A stretch of 64,000 nt of DNA from Pseudomonadota bacterium (GTDB taxonomy: Bacteria; Pseudomonadota; Alphaproteobacteria; Acetobacterales; Acetobacteraceae): positions 99,960 through 163,959 of the forward strand of contig JAJZES010000003.1 in assembly GCA_021845985.1 (NCBI GenBank), read 5' to 3'. A model generated the notes under the pieces. It worked only from the letters and a program-made list of their open reading frames with translations. It was not told where the DNA came from and did not search any database. The position numbers were made by a program, and so were the translations under genes. Below are positions 1-7,794 of this stretch, one piece after another; position 1 is the stretch's first letter; each line of letters starts with the position of its first letter.

Positions 1-1
1 C

Positions 2-262
2 ATGTTCGGCCCGGCGGCGGTGGTGCCGATCGCCGGTGGCGTGCGGCTGCTGGCCGGTCTGGCCAATATTGATGTGCTCGGCGAAGTGCCGCCGGACGGC
101 CGGGCGGCGGCGATGACCGGTCTGCGGCTGCGCGTCGCCGCGCTCGACCACACTGCCGACGTGCTGCGCGCCGGCGGCATCGCGATGACGCTCGCCGATG
201 GGCGGCTGAGGGTGCCGGCGGCGGCGGCGTGCGGGGTGGCGCTCAGCTTTGCTGCCGGCTGA
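2..262 (+). CDS. VOC (glyoxalase-like) domain protein, C-terminal part
   Basis: This is the 3' end of a gene that begins before the window; the ATG at position 2 is probably internal. The 86 visible residues contain GLRLRVAALDHTADVLRAGG followed by LRVPAAAACGVALSF. That is the pattern of a C-terminal beta-alpha-beta unit of a VOC/glyoxalase-like domain ending in an exposed beta strand. No metal ligand can be assigned and no substrate is visible. The stop is TGA at 260-262. The next 180 bases up to 445 hold no gene that I can support. Confidence 0.45.
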   Translation: MFGPAAVVPIAGGVRLLAGLANIDVLGEVPPDGRAAAMTGLRLRVAALDHTADVLRAGGIAMTLADGRLRVPAAAACGVALSFAAG

Positions 263-445
263 GTCGGCGGGGCATTCTTGCCGCGGTGCAGCATGACGAA
301 AGAATATTGCGCGACCCGGCGCGGCGCCCTCGGGCGCTGGCGCAGGCGATGGTCCGGCGCGACGTGATCATGCGATTTTCGCGCGGGCCTTCAACCTCTC
401 CCGCACGCTGCCTATGGTTTGACCAAAGCCGATGAGGGCGCGTGG

Positions 446-3400
446 ATGAAACACTCTGCGGTCTCGCTTGACGACAAATACCGGATTGAGGTCGCGCGCG
501 TGTTCCTGACCGGCACGCAGGCGCTGGTGCGGCTGCCGTTGCTGCAGCGGGCGCTGGATGTCGCGGCCGGGCGCAACACCGCCGGCTTTGTTTCCGGCTA
601 TCGCGGCTCGCCGCTCGGCGGCCTCGACATTCAACTCTGGCACGCCAGCACGCCGCTGGAGGCCAGCCACATCCATTTTCAGCCGGGGGTCAACGAGGAT
701 CTGGCGGCGACGGCGATCTGGGGCACGCAGCAGGCGGCGCTGCTGCCGGGCGCGCGCTATGACGGCGTGTTCGCGCTGTGGTACGGCAAGGGGCCGGGCG
801 TCGATCGCAGCGGCGACGTGTTCAAGCACGCCAATTTCGCCGGCACCTCGCCGAGCGGCGGCGTGCTGCTGGTGGCTGGCGACGACCATGCCTGCAAATC
901 CTCGACGGTGCCGCATCAGAGCGAGCCGGCCTTCGCCGCGGCGCTGATCCCGGTGCTGGCGCCGGCCGATATCGGCGACATTCTCAGCCTCGGCCTGCAC
1001 GGCTGGGCGATGTCGCGCTGGTCCGGGCGCTATGTCGGCTTCAAGACCGTGGCCGACGTGGTCGACAGCTCGGCCTCGACCGAATTCGACCTTGCCGGGT
1101 TCAGCAGCCTGCTGCCGGGCGTTGTGCCGCCGCCGGTGCATATCCGCACCGGCGACCTGCCGATGCAGATGGAGGCGCGCATCCATGCGCTCGGCCTGCC
1201 GGCGGCGCAGGACTATGCCCGCGCCAACCGGCTCGACCGCGTCATGCTCGATCCGGCCGATCCGGCGCTCGGCATCATCACCTATGGCAAGACCTATCAC
1301 GACACCCGCCAGGCGCTGGCCGATCTCGGCGGCGCGCCGGTGCGGCTGCTGAAACTGGCGCTGACCTGGCCGGTCGATCCGGCGACCATCCGCGGCTTCG
1401 CCGCCGGCCTGCGGGAAATCATCGTCGTCGAGGAGAAATCGGCGTTCGTCGAGCAGCAGGTGCGCGACATCCTCTACGACATGGCCGAGCGGCCGCGGGT
1501 GCTTGGCCGGCGCGACGAGGCCGGCGCGGTGCTGCTGCATGCCGGCGGCGAGCTGTCGTCCGACGACATCGCCCGCGCCCTTGCCGGCCGGCTGCCGCAG
1601 ACCGAGGCACTGGCGGCGCGCCGCGCCGATCTCGACGCGCAGACGGCGCGGCTGGCGCGCAGCGAGGTCGCGGCGGTGCGCAAGCCGTATTTCTGCTCCG
1701 GCTGTCCGCACAGCACTTCCACCAAAGTCATCGACGGCAGCCGCGCGATGGCCGGCATCGGCTGCCATTACATGGCGCGCTTCATGGACCGCTCGACCGA
1801 GTTCTACAGCCAGATGGGCGGCGAGGGCGTCGCCTGGATCGGTCAGGCGCCGTTCACCGAGGAAACCCACGTCTTCGCCAATCTCGGTGACGGCACCTAC
1901 TATCATTCGGGCTACATGGCGATCCGCGCGGCCGTCGCCGCCGGCGTCAACATCACCTACAAGCTGCTGTTCAACGACGCCGTGGCGATGACCGGCGGGC
2001 AGCCGGTGGACGGGCCGGCGACGGTGCCGCAGATCACTCGCCAGCTCGCCGCCGAAGGCGTGGTCAAGATCGCCGTCGTCACCGACGAGCCGGAGAAACA
2101 TGCCGGCGTCACTGATTTCGCCGCTGGCGTCACGCTGCATCACCGCAGCGCGCTGGCCGAGGTCGAGCGCGCGTTCCGCGACACGCCGGGCTGCACCGTC
2201 ATCGTCTATGACCAGACCTGCGCCTCGGAGAAGCGGCGGCGGCGCAAGCGCGGCACCTATCCCGATCCGCCGAAGCGCGCCTTCATCAACGCCGATGTCT
2301 GCGAGGGTTGCGGCGATTGCTCGCAGACCTCCAACTGCCTGTCGGTGACGCCGCTGGAAACCCCGCTCGGCACCAAGCGGCAGATCGACCAATCGACCTG
2401 CAACAAGGATTTCTCCTGCGTCGAGGGCTTCTGCCCGAGTTTCGTCACCGTGCATGGCGGCACGCTGCGCCGCCGCGCCCGCGTCACCCCCGACGATGCC
2501 TCGCTGCCCGAGCCGGTGCTGCCGCCGCTGGCGGCGCCGTGGAGCATGTTGGTCACCGGCATCGGCGGCACCGGCATCGTCACCATCGGCGCGCTGCTCG
2601 GCATGGCGGCGCACAGCGAGGGGCGGCAGGTCAGCGTGCTCGACATCACCGGCATGGCGCAGAAGGGCGGCAGCGTGTGGAGCAACATCCGCATCGCCGC
2701 CGAGGCCGAGGCGCTGCACGGGCTGCATGTCGGGCAGGGGCGGGCGGACGTGCTGCTCGGCTGCGACCTTGTCGGCTCGGCCGGGCACGAGGCGCTGGCC
2801 ACGCTGCGCCAGGGCGCGTCGCGGGTGGTGCTGAACACGCATGAGACGAGCACCGCCGATTTCGTGCTCGATGGCAGCTATCGTCTGCCGGCGGCACGGC
2901 TGCGGCGCAGCGTGGTGGAGGCGGCCGGCGCGGCCAATGTCGATCAGCTGGATGCCACCGCGCTGGCCGCCGGCCTGCTCGGCGATGCGCAGGGCGCCAA
3001 TATTTTTCTGCTCGGCTTCGCCTGGCAGAAGGGGCTGATCCCGCTGGCGCGCGACAGTCTGCTGGATGCCATCCGACTGAACGGGACCGCGGTGGAGGCC
3101 AACCTTGCCGCGTTCGCCTGGGGGCGGCTGGCCGCCACTGACCTGCCGCGCGTTGCCGCCGCCGCGGGCGTCGCCGAGCCGCGCACGACGCCGCGCACGC
3201 TCGACGAGATCGTCGCCGAACGCATGGCGCATCTGACCGCCTATCAGAGCCGGCGCTACGCCCGGCGCTATCGGGCGCTGGTCGATCGGGTGCGCGAGGT
3301 GGAGGGCCGCATGTTCTCCGGCTCCACCGCGCTCACCGAGGCGGTCGCGCGCGGCTATGCCAAGCTGCTGGCCTACAAGGACGAATACGAGGTGGCGCGA

Positions 3401-3859
3401 CTCTACCGCGGCGCCGCCTTCCAGAGCGCGCTGGCGGCGCAGTTCGAGGGGGCGGAGCGGATCGAGGTGCATCTCGCCCCGCCGCTGCTGGCGCGACGCG
3501 ACCCGCGCACCGGGCGGCTGCAGAAGCGGGCCTATGGCCCCTGGGTGCTGAGCGCGTTCCGCCTGCTGGCACCGCTGAAACTGCTGCGCGGCACGCGGCT
3601 CGACCCGTTCGGCCGCACCGAGGAGCGGCGGGCCGAGCGGCGGTTGATCGGCGAGTATGAGGGCGATGTCGCCACCATGCTCGATCGCCTGTCGCCGGCA
3701 ACGCTGGCCGCCGCGGTGGCGCTCGCCGGCCTGCCGGAGCGCATCCGCGGCTTCGGGCATGTCAAGGAGAAGGCGACGCGCGAAGCCACGGCCGAACGCG
3801 CCCGCCTGCTCGCCCTGCTGGAGCAGCCGGCGCCGGCGCTGCGGATGGCCGCCGAGTAG
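446..3859 (+). CDS. Indolepyruvate ferredoxin oxidoreductase, fused alpha/gamma type
   Basis: This 1137-residue protein matches the single-chain arylpyruvate:ferredoxin oxidoreductases, which decarboxylate indolepyruvate-type 2-oxo acids to acyl-CoA in aromatic amino acid breakdown. An N-terminal 2-oxoacid oxidoreductase segment (GYRGSPLGGLD) is followed by YFCSGCPHS near residue 414 and a TPP-binding GDGTYYHSG near 480. A cysteine-rich segment (CEGCGDC near 617, then CNKDFSC and GFCPS) could hold an Fe-S cluster. The gamma-type domain begins at GIGGTGIVTIG near 705. I chose the ATG at 446 because GAGGG lies 7 bases upstream; an in-frame TTG at 419 is less likely. The gene stands alone and converges on a minus-strand SDR gene. 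Confidence 0.93.
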   Translation: MKHSAVSLDDKYRIEVARVFLTGTQALVRLPLLQRALDVAAGRNTAGFVSGYRGSPLGGLDIQLWHASTPLEASHIHFQPGVNEDLAATAIWGTQQAALLPGARYDGVFALWYGKGPGVDRSGDVFKHANFAGTSPSGGVLLVAGDDHACKSSTVPHQSEPAFAAALIPVLAPADIGDILSLGLHGWAMSRWSGRYVGFKTVADVVDSSASTEFDLAGFSSLLPGVVPPPVHIRTGDLPMQMEARIHALGLPAAQDYARANRLDRVMLDPADPALGIITYGKTYHDTRQALADLGGAPVRLLKLALTWPVDPATIRGFAAGLREIIVVEEKSAFVEQQVRDILYDMAERPRVLGRRDEAGAVLLHAGGELSSDDIARALAGRLPQTEALAARRADLDAQTARLARSEVAAVRKPYFCSGCPHSTSTKVIDGSRAMAGIGCHYMARFMDRSTEFYSQMGGEGVAWIGQAPFTEETHVFANLGDGTYYHSGYMAIRAAVAAGVNITYKLLFNDAVAMTGGQPVDGPATVPQITRQLAAEGVVKIAVVTDEPEKHAGVTDFAAGVTLHHRSALAEVERAFRDTPGCTVIVYDQTCASEKRRRRKRGTYPDPPKRAFINADVCEGCGDCSQTSNCLSVTPLETPLGTKRQIDQSTCNKDFSCVEGFCPSFVTVHGGTLRRRARVTPDDASLPEPVLPPLAAPWSMLVTGIGGTGIVTIGALLGMAAHSEGRQVSVLDITGMAQKGGSVWSNIRIAAEAEALHGLHVGQGRADVLLGCDLVGSAGHEALATLRQGASRVVLNTHETSTADFVLDGSYRLPAARLRRSVVEAAGAANVDQLDATALAAGLLGDAQGANIFLLGFAWQKGLIPLARDSLLDAIRLNGTAVEANLAAFAWGRLAATDLPRVAAAAGVAEPRTTPRTLDEIVAERMAHLTAYQSRRYARRYRALVDRVREVEGRMFSGSTALTEAVARGYAKLLAYKDEYEVARLYRGAAFQSALAAQFEGAERIEVHLAPPLLARRDPRTGRLQKRAYGPWVLSAFRLLAPLKLLRGTRLDPFGRTEERRAERRLIGEYEGDVATMLDRLSPATLAAAVALAGLPERIRGFGHVKEKATREATAERARLLALLEQPAPALRMAAE

Positions 3860-3865
3860 CTGGCG

Positions 3866-4477
3866 CTACCCCACCCGATAGACCTGCCCGGTCTGCCGCC
3901 CCTCGATGCTGCGGCTGTAGGCCAGGGCCGCGTCGGCCGCCGCCACCGGGCGGAAGCCGCGGAAGAACGGGCCGTAATCCGCCATCGATTCGCTCAGCAC
4001 GCCCGGGCTGACGCAATTGATCCGCAGGCCGCGCGGCAGTTCGATGGCCGCGGCGCGGACGAACGCCTCGAGGGCGCCGTTGACCATGCTCGCCGAGGAG
4101 CCGGCGGCGATCGGCGAGTCGGCAAGAATGCCGCTGATCAGGGTGATCGAGCCGCCCTCCCGCAGCACGTCGCGCGCCGCCAGCGTCAGGTTGACCTGAC
4201 CCATCAGCTTGTCGGCGAGGCCGAGCGTATAGACCGACTCGCCGATGGCGGCCGGCGTGATGGCGTCGAGCGGACGGAAATTGACGTGCCCGGCGGCGCA
4301 GGCGACCGCGTCCAGCTCCCCGCATCCGGCCAGGGCCGCGGCGATGCTGGCCGGGTCGGTGATATCGAGCGTCAGCGCGGCGTTGCGCCCGGCAGCGATG
4401 ATCTCGTGGCGTGAGCCAAGTTCCGCCGCCACCGCCCGCCCGAGCGTGCCGCCGGCGCCGACCAGCAGGATGCGCAT
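3866..4477 (-). CDS. Short-chain dehydrogenase family protein lacking the Tyr-Lys pair
   Basis: This 203-residue Rossmann protein begins with LLVGAGGTLGRAVAAEL, the nucleotide-binding glycine motif of the SDR superfamily. It has the usual acidic residue (TLDITD) and a C-terminal LPRGLRINCVSPGVL segment that forms the substrate-side wall. At the position of the catalytic YxxxK it reads SSASMVNGAL, so both the tyrosine and the lysine are replaced. A subset of small SDRs shares this feature; they may bind NAD(P) without standard hydride chemistry or use another acid. The substrate is unknown. It converges on the oxidoreductase gene, with a gap of 6 bases, and its start faces a 320-base intergenic region. 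Confidence 0.85.
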   Translation of the reverse strand: MRILLVGAGGTLGRAVAAELGSRHEIIAAGRNAALTLDITDPASIAAALAGCGELDAVACAAGHVNFRPLDAITPAAIGESVYTLGLADKLMGQVNLTLAARDVLREGGSITLISGILADSPIAAGSSASMVNGALEAFVRAAAIELPRGLRINCVSPGVLSESMADYGPFFRGFRPVAAADAALAYSRSIEGRQTGQVYRVG

Positions 4478-4797
4478 GTCCCGTCTCCCTGTTTTGCCGC
4501 AACAGCCTATCGGCCCGCGGCCGGCGTTGCCATCTCCGGCGCAGTCGGCCAGGAAGAGCCTGACAGCAGCTCGTCTCCGGCGGCGCCGAGCATCAGGGGC
4601 CGGACGGCGACGGCCCGGTCGCCGTGATCGTCCGCAGATCGTGACGCATGCGTTATTTGTCAGAAAGAGTCATATTGCTACGGTTGAACAACAGACGATC
4701 CGGACATTTTTTGACAAAACAAGAGTATGAACATCGTTTATGTCCGCTTAGGCTTTATCTGCGATATAGCCCACGAAACGAAATCGGACACGGTCCA
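4478..4797. promoter_or_regulatory. Intergenic region with AT-rich stretch, divergent SDR/MarR promoters
   Basis: No gene is supported in these 320 bases between the SDR and MarR-type genes. The part from about 4640 to 4790 is clearly AT-rich against its surroundings. It holds TTGACA at 4711-4716, a possible -35 for the MarR gene, although no good -10 lies at standard spacing (the best is GTTTAT at 4736-4741, 19 bases away). TTTGTCA at 4656-4662 and TGACAAA at 4712-4718 form a widely spaced inverted repeat that could be regulator half-sites. MarR proteins often autoregulate from such divergent regions, so this is a plausible operator region. Confidence 0.4.
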
Positions 4798-5247
4798 ATG
4801 ATGCACAAGACAGCCCTCGCCGTCAGTCGCTCGATCAAGACTGTGGTGGATGAACCGACCCAGTCCGCCGCGCTCGATTTGCCGCAGGCGACGCTCGCCG
4901 CGGCGTCCGAGCCGCGCATGGTGGTGCTGCACGGCACCTTGCTGGCGCTGGTCCGCCGCGACGGGCGCGACCTCACCGCCCGCCAGCTCACCGCGTTTCT
5001 GACGGTGTATATGGACGAGGCCACCCACACGGTCAGCAGCCTTGCCGAGCTGCTGCACATCTCGCGACCGGGCGTCACCCGGATCATGGACCGGCTGGTA
5101 CAGTTCGATCTGGTGTCGCGCGAAGAAGACCGCGAAGACCGCCGCCGCGTGCTGGTCCGCCGCACCTCGCGCGGTGCGGTGTTCTTCCGCGAACTCGCCA
5201 GCATCACCAACAGCGTCTCGGCCGAGGATGGGCTGATCGTCGCCTGA
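4798..5247 (+). CDS. MarR-family transcriptional regulator
   Basis: This 149-residue winged-helix protein carries LTARQLTAFLTVYMDEA, then the recognition part SSLAELLHISRPGVTRIMDR, then the wing SREEDREDRRRVLVRRTSRG. That order is typical of MarR dimers, which usually repress nearby or own genes and release DNA on binding a small ligand. The reading frame stays open upstream to 4648, but that part is AT-rich and low in coding character, so I place the start at ATG 4798 or the adjacent 4801. No strong ribosome site precedes either. The gene stands alone between the SDR promoter region and a convergent dehydratase, and its ligand is unknown. Confidence 0.85.
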   Translation: MMHKTALAVSRSIKTVVDEPTQSAALDLPQATLAAASEPRMVVLHGTLLALVRRDGRDLTARQLTAFLTVYMDEATHTVSSLAELLHISRPGVTRIMDRLVQFDLVSREEDREDRRRVLVRRTSRGAVFFRELASITNSVSAEDGLIVA

Positions 5248-5257
5248 GCTACCGACC

Positions 5258-6955
5258 CTACCGGCCAGGGCGGCAAAACGCGAAATCGCAGCCCTGGTCG
5301 GCCTGGAGCACCTGCTCCAGGAACAGCCGCAGATAGCCGCGGCCGCCGCCCTCGGGCGGCGGCGGCGGTGTCCACAGGGCGCGGCGGCGCGCCATCTCCT
5401 CCGGCGGGACCAGCAGGTCGATGCGCCTCGCCTCAGCATCCAGGCGGATGCGGTCGCCGGTTTCGACCAACCCCAGCGGCCCGCCGATCGCCGCCTCCGG
5501 CATCGCGTGCAAGACGATGGTGCCGAAGGCGGTGCCGCTCATCCGCGCATCCGACAGCCGCACCATGTCCTTGACGCCGGCCTCTGCCAGTTTGCGCGGG
5601 ATCGGCAGGTAGCCGGCCTCCGGCATGCCCGGCGCGCCCTTGGGCCCGGCATTGCGCAGCACCAGCACGTCGTCGGCGGCGACCTCCAGCGTCGGGTCGT
5701 CGATGCGTGCGGCGAGGTCGGCGAGGCCGTCGAACACCACCGCCCGGCCCTCATGCTGCAACAGCCGCGGCGTCGCCGCCGAGCGTTTCAGCAGCGCCCC
5801 GCCGGGCGCAAGGCTGCCATGCAGCACCGCCAGCCCGCCGCCGACATGGATCGGCGCATCCCGCCCCCGAATCACGTCCTGCCCCGGCACCATTTCGGCA
5901 CCGGCGATGATGTCGGCCAGCGTGCCGCCGGCGATGCTGCGCTGGCTGGTGTCGAGCCGCGGCGCCAGTTCGGCCAGTAGCCGGGGCACGCCGCCGGCCC
6001 AGTGGAAATGCTCCATGTAATGGCTGCCGGTCGGTTTGAGATCGAGCAGCACCGGCACCTCGCGCCCCAGCCGGTCGAACGCGTCAAGGTCGATGTCGAT
6101 GCCGAGCCGGCCGGCAATCGCGGTGAAATGGATCAGCGCATTGGTCGAGCCGCCGATCGCCTGCAGCACCGTCAGCGCGTTACGAAAGGCGGCCGGGGTG
6201 AGGATGTCGCGCGGCGTCGTCCCCTCCCGCGCCAACCGGACCGCGGCGGCGCCGGAGGCTTCGGCCAGCCGCACCCGGTCGGCATGGGTCGCCGGCGCGG
6301 TACCGGCGCCGGGCAGCGCAAGCCCGATCGCCTCGGTCATGCAGGCGATGGTGCTGGCGGTGCCCATGACCATGCAGGTGCCCTTGGTCGGCGCCAGACG
6401 GCCGCTGATCGTATCCATCTCGGCGGCGTCGAGCGTGCCGGCGCGGTGCTGCGCCCACAGCCGGCGGCAATCGGTGCAGGCGCCGAGAACCTCGCCCTTG
6501 TAGTGGCCGACCAGCATCGGCCCGGTCGGCAGCACGATGGCGGGGACGTCGGCGCTGGCCGCCCCCATCATCTGCGCCGGCAGGGTCTTGTCGCAGCCGC
6601 CGATCAGCAGAACGCTGTCCATCGGCTGGGCACGGATCATCTCCTCGGTGTCCAGCGCCATCAGATTGCGCAGGAACATGCTGGTTGGGTAGGCGAAGCT
6701 TTCGTGGATGGAGATGGTCGGGAAGGCCATCGGCAGCCCGCCCGCCAGCATCACGCCGCGCTTCGCCGCGGCGATCAGGTCGGGCACGTTGCCGTGGCAG
6801 GGGTTGAAGTCGCTCGCCGTGTCGGTGATGCCGACGATCGGCCGATCGAGCGCATCGTCGGTGAAGCCCATCGCCTTGATGAAGGCGCGGCGCAGGAACA
6901 GCGAAAACCCGGCATCGCCGTAGCTGGTCAGGCCCTTGCGCAGTCCGTGTGCCAT
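5258..6955 (-). CDS. IlvD/Edd-family dehydratase (probable sugar-acid dehydratase)
   Basis: This 565-residue protein belongs to the Fe-S dehydratases that include dihydroxy-acid dehydratase, phosphogluconate dehydratase and the pentonate dehydratases. The three cluster cysteines are visible as NPCHGN (Cys53), GGCDKT (Cys121) and KGTCMVMGTAS (Cys194). The C-terminal LSDARMSGTAFGTIVLH is the family signature around the catalytic serine. The length and the HYKGE and HFHWAGGVP segments resemble arabonate/xylonate-type dehydratases more than housekeeping IlvD. A GGAG site precedes the ATG. With no sugar genes beside it, the substrate stays open. It diverges from a PEP-CTERM gene. Confidence 0.87.
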   Translation of the reverse strand: MAHGLRKGLTSYGDAGFSLFLRRAFIKAMGFTDDALDRPIVGITDTASDFNPCHGNVPDLIAAAKRGVMLAGGLPMAFPTISIHESFAYPTSMFLRNLMALDTEEMIRAQPMDSVLLIGGCDKTLPAQMMGAASADVPAIVLPTGPMLVGHYKGEVLGACTDCRRLWAQHRAGTLDAAEMDTISGRLAPTKGTCMVMGTASTIACMTEAIGLALPGAGTAPATHADRVRLAEASGAAAVRLAREGTTPRDILTPAAFRNALTVLQAIGGSTNALIHFTAIAGRLGIDIDLDAFDRLGREVPVLLDLKPTGSHYMEHFHWAGGVPRLLAELAPRLDTSQRSIAGGTLADIIAGAEMVPGQDVIRGRDAPIHVGGGLAVLHGSLAPGGALLKRSAATPRLLQHEGRAVVFDGLADLAARIDDPTLEVAADDVLVLRNAGPKGAPGMPEAGYLPIPRKLAEAGVKDMVRLSDARMSGTAFGTIVLHAMPEAAIGGPLGLVETGDRIRLDAEARRIDLLVPPEEMARRRALWTPPPPPEGGGRGYLRLFLEQVLQADQGCDFAFCRPGR

Positions 6956-7054
6956 GGCGCCGCTCCGTGTCGTACCGCGGCAGGCTACCGTCCCGCGCCG
7001 CGATTGTCAGGCGCCGGCCGGCGTCCCTGGATGCGCAGAGGATTCAGATGCGCA

Positions 7055-7082
7055 TTGACCAGGGTTTATGTTTCTGTATCGT
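7055..7082 (+). promoter_or_regulatory. Predicted promoter of the first PEP-CTERM gene
   Basis: TTGACC (7055-7060) and TATCGT (7077-7082) are separated by 16 bases. Directly upstream, the heptamer ATGCGCA occurs twice (7031-7037 and 7048-7054), one 17-base period apart, a possible activator site. A start site near 7089 fits the downstream ATG at 7126. Confidence 0.45.
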
Positions 7083-7125
7083 CCTTATGCGCCGGGCGGC
7101 GCTTCGGGACAGGCGGGGAAGCGGC

Positions 7126-7794
7126 ATGGGTCGGGCGAATCGGGCTTGGTTGCTGTCGGTGGCAGTGCTGGGGTTGCTGTCCACGTCCGGGCGGGCGGCG
7201 GTGCTGTATGACAATCTGACGACCTCGATCACCACTGCCGATTGCCGCTGGGAAGATGCCTGCGCCGCCCTGCACTTTCCGGGCGATACCATATTTGCCG
7301 CCCAGCAGTTCACCGTTGCCGGCACGGCGAGCCTCGCCGGCGCAAGCGTCGATGCCCTGTTCGGCCCCAATGCGACGATCGGGGATTTCAACTGGGCGCT
7401 CTATGCCGCGCAGTCGAACCTGCCCACCGGCGGGGCGCTGTATTCCGGCTCCTCCAGCGTGGCCACCACCACCGCCGTCACCACAAGCATCACCGAGATC
7501 AGCCTCGGCATCAGTGCCACCCTCGCGCCTGGGACGTATTTCTTCGCCATCCAGGCGGTCGCCGGGACCGGGGGGTTTGTCTATCTGTACGATGGTCCGG
7601 TCGCCGCCGGGGGGGCGACGACCTACGACGGCGGCACATCCTGGTCGGCGGGTTACGTTGGCGGAAGCAATACCAGCATCGCCCTGGCCCTGTCGGGGAC
7701 CGAGGCGGCGCCGGTGGCCGAGCCGGTGTCGCTGGCGCTGCTTGGCAGCGCCGTGGCGGGTCTGCTGGCGGCGCGGCGCCGGCGGCAGCGCTAA
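7126..7794 (+). CDS. PEP-CTERM sorting-domain exported protein
   Basis: This 222-residue protein starts with a Sec signal peptide (MGRANRAWLLSVAVLGLL, cleavage near GRA-AV). It ends with VAEPVSLALLGSAVAGLL and then RRRRQR, which is the proline-glutamate motif, membrane segment and basic tail recognised by exosortases. The body is rich in Ser, Thr, Ala and Gly, predicts beta structure, and shows no enzyme motif. Such proteins are exported, and the C-terminal anchor is processed by an exosortase, which is not in this window. I chose ATG 7126 because GGGGAA lies 5 bases upstream and a promoter is predicted at 7055-7082. Its stop codon overlaps that of the convergent ABC transporter gene. Confidence 0.85.
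   Translation: MGRANRAWLLSVAVLGLLSTSGRAAVLYDNLTTSITTADCRWEDACAALHFPGDTIFAAQQFTVAGTASLAGASVDALFGPNATIGDFNWALYAAQSNLPTGGALYSGSSSVATTTAVTTSITEISLGISATLAPGTYFFAIQAVAGTGGFVYLYDGPVAAGGATTYDGGTSWSAGYVGGSNTSIALALSGTEAAPVAEPVSLALLGSAVAGLLAARRRRQR

Noticed and set aside
368..3760. Open frame of about 1130 codons antisense to the oxidoreductase gene
   Set aside because: It is rich in Arg, Gln, His and Ala with no domain, as expected for a shadow frame in very GC-rich DNA. The plus-strand frame has clear enzyme motifs.
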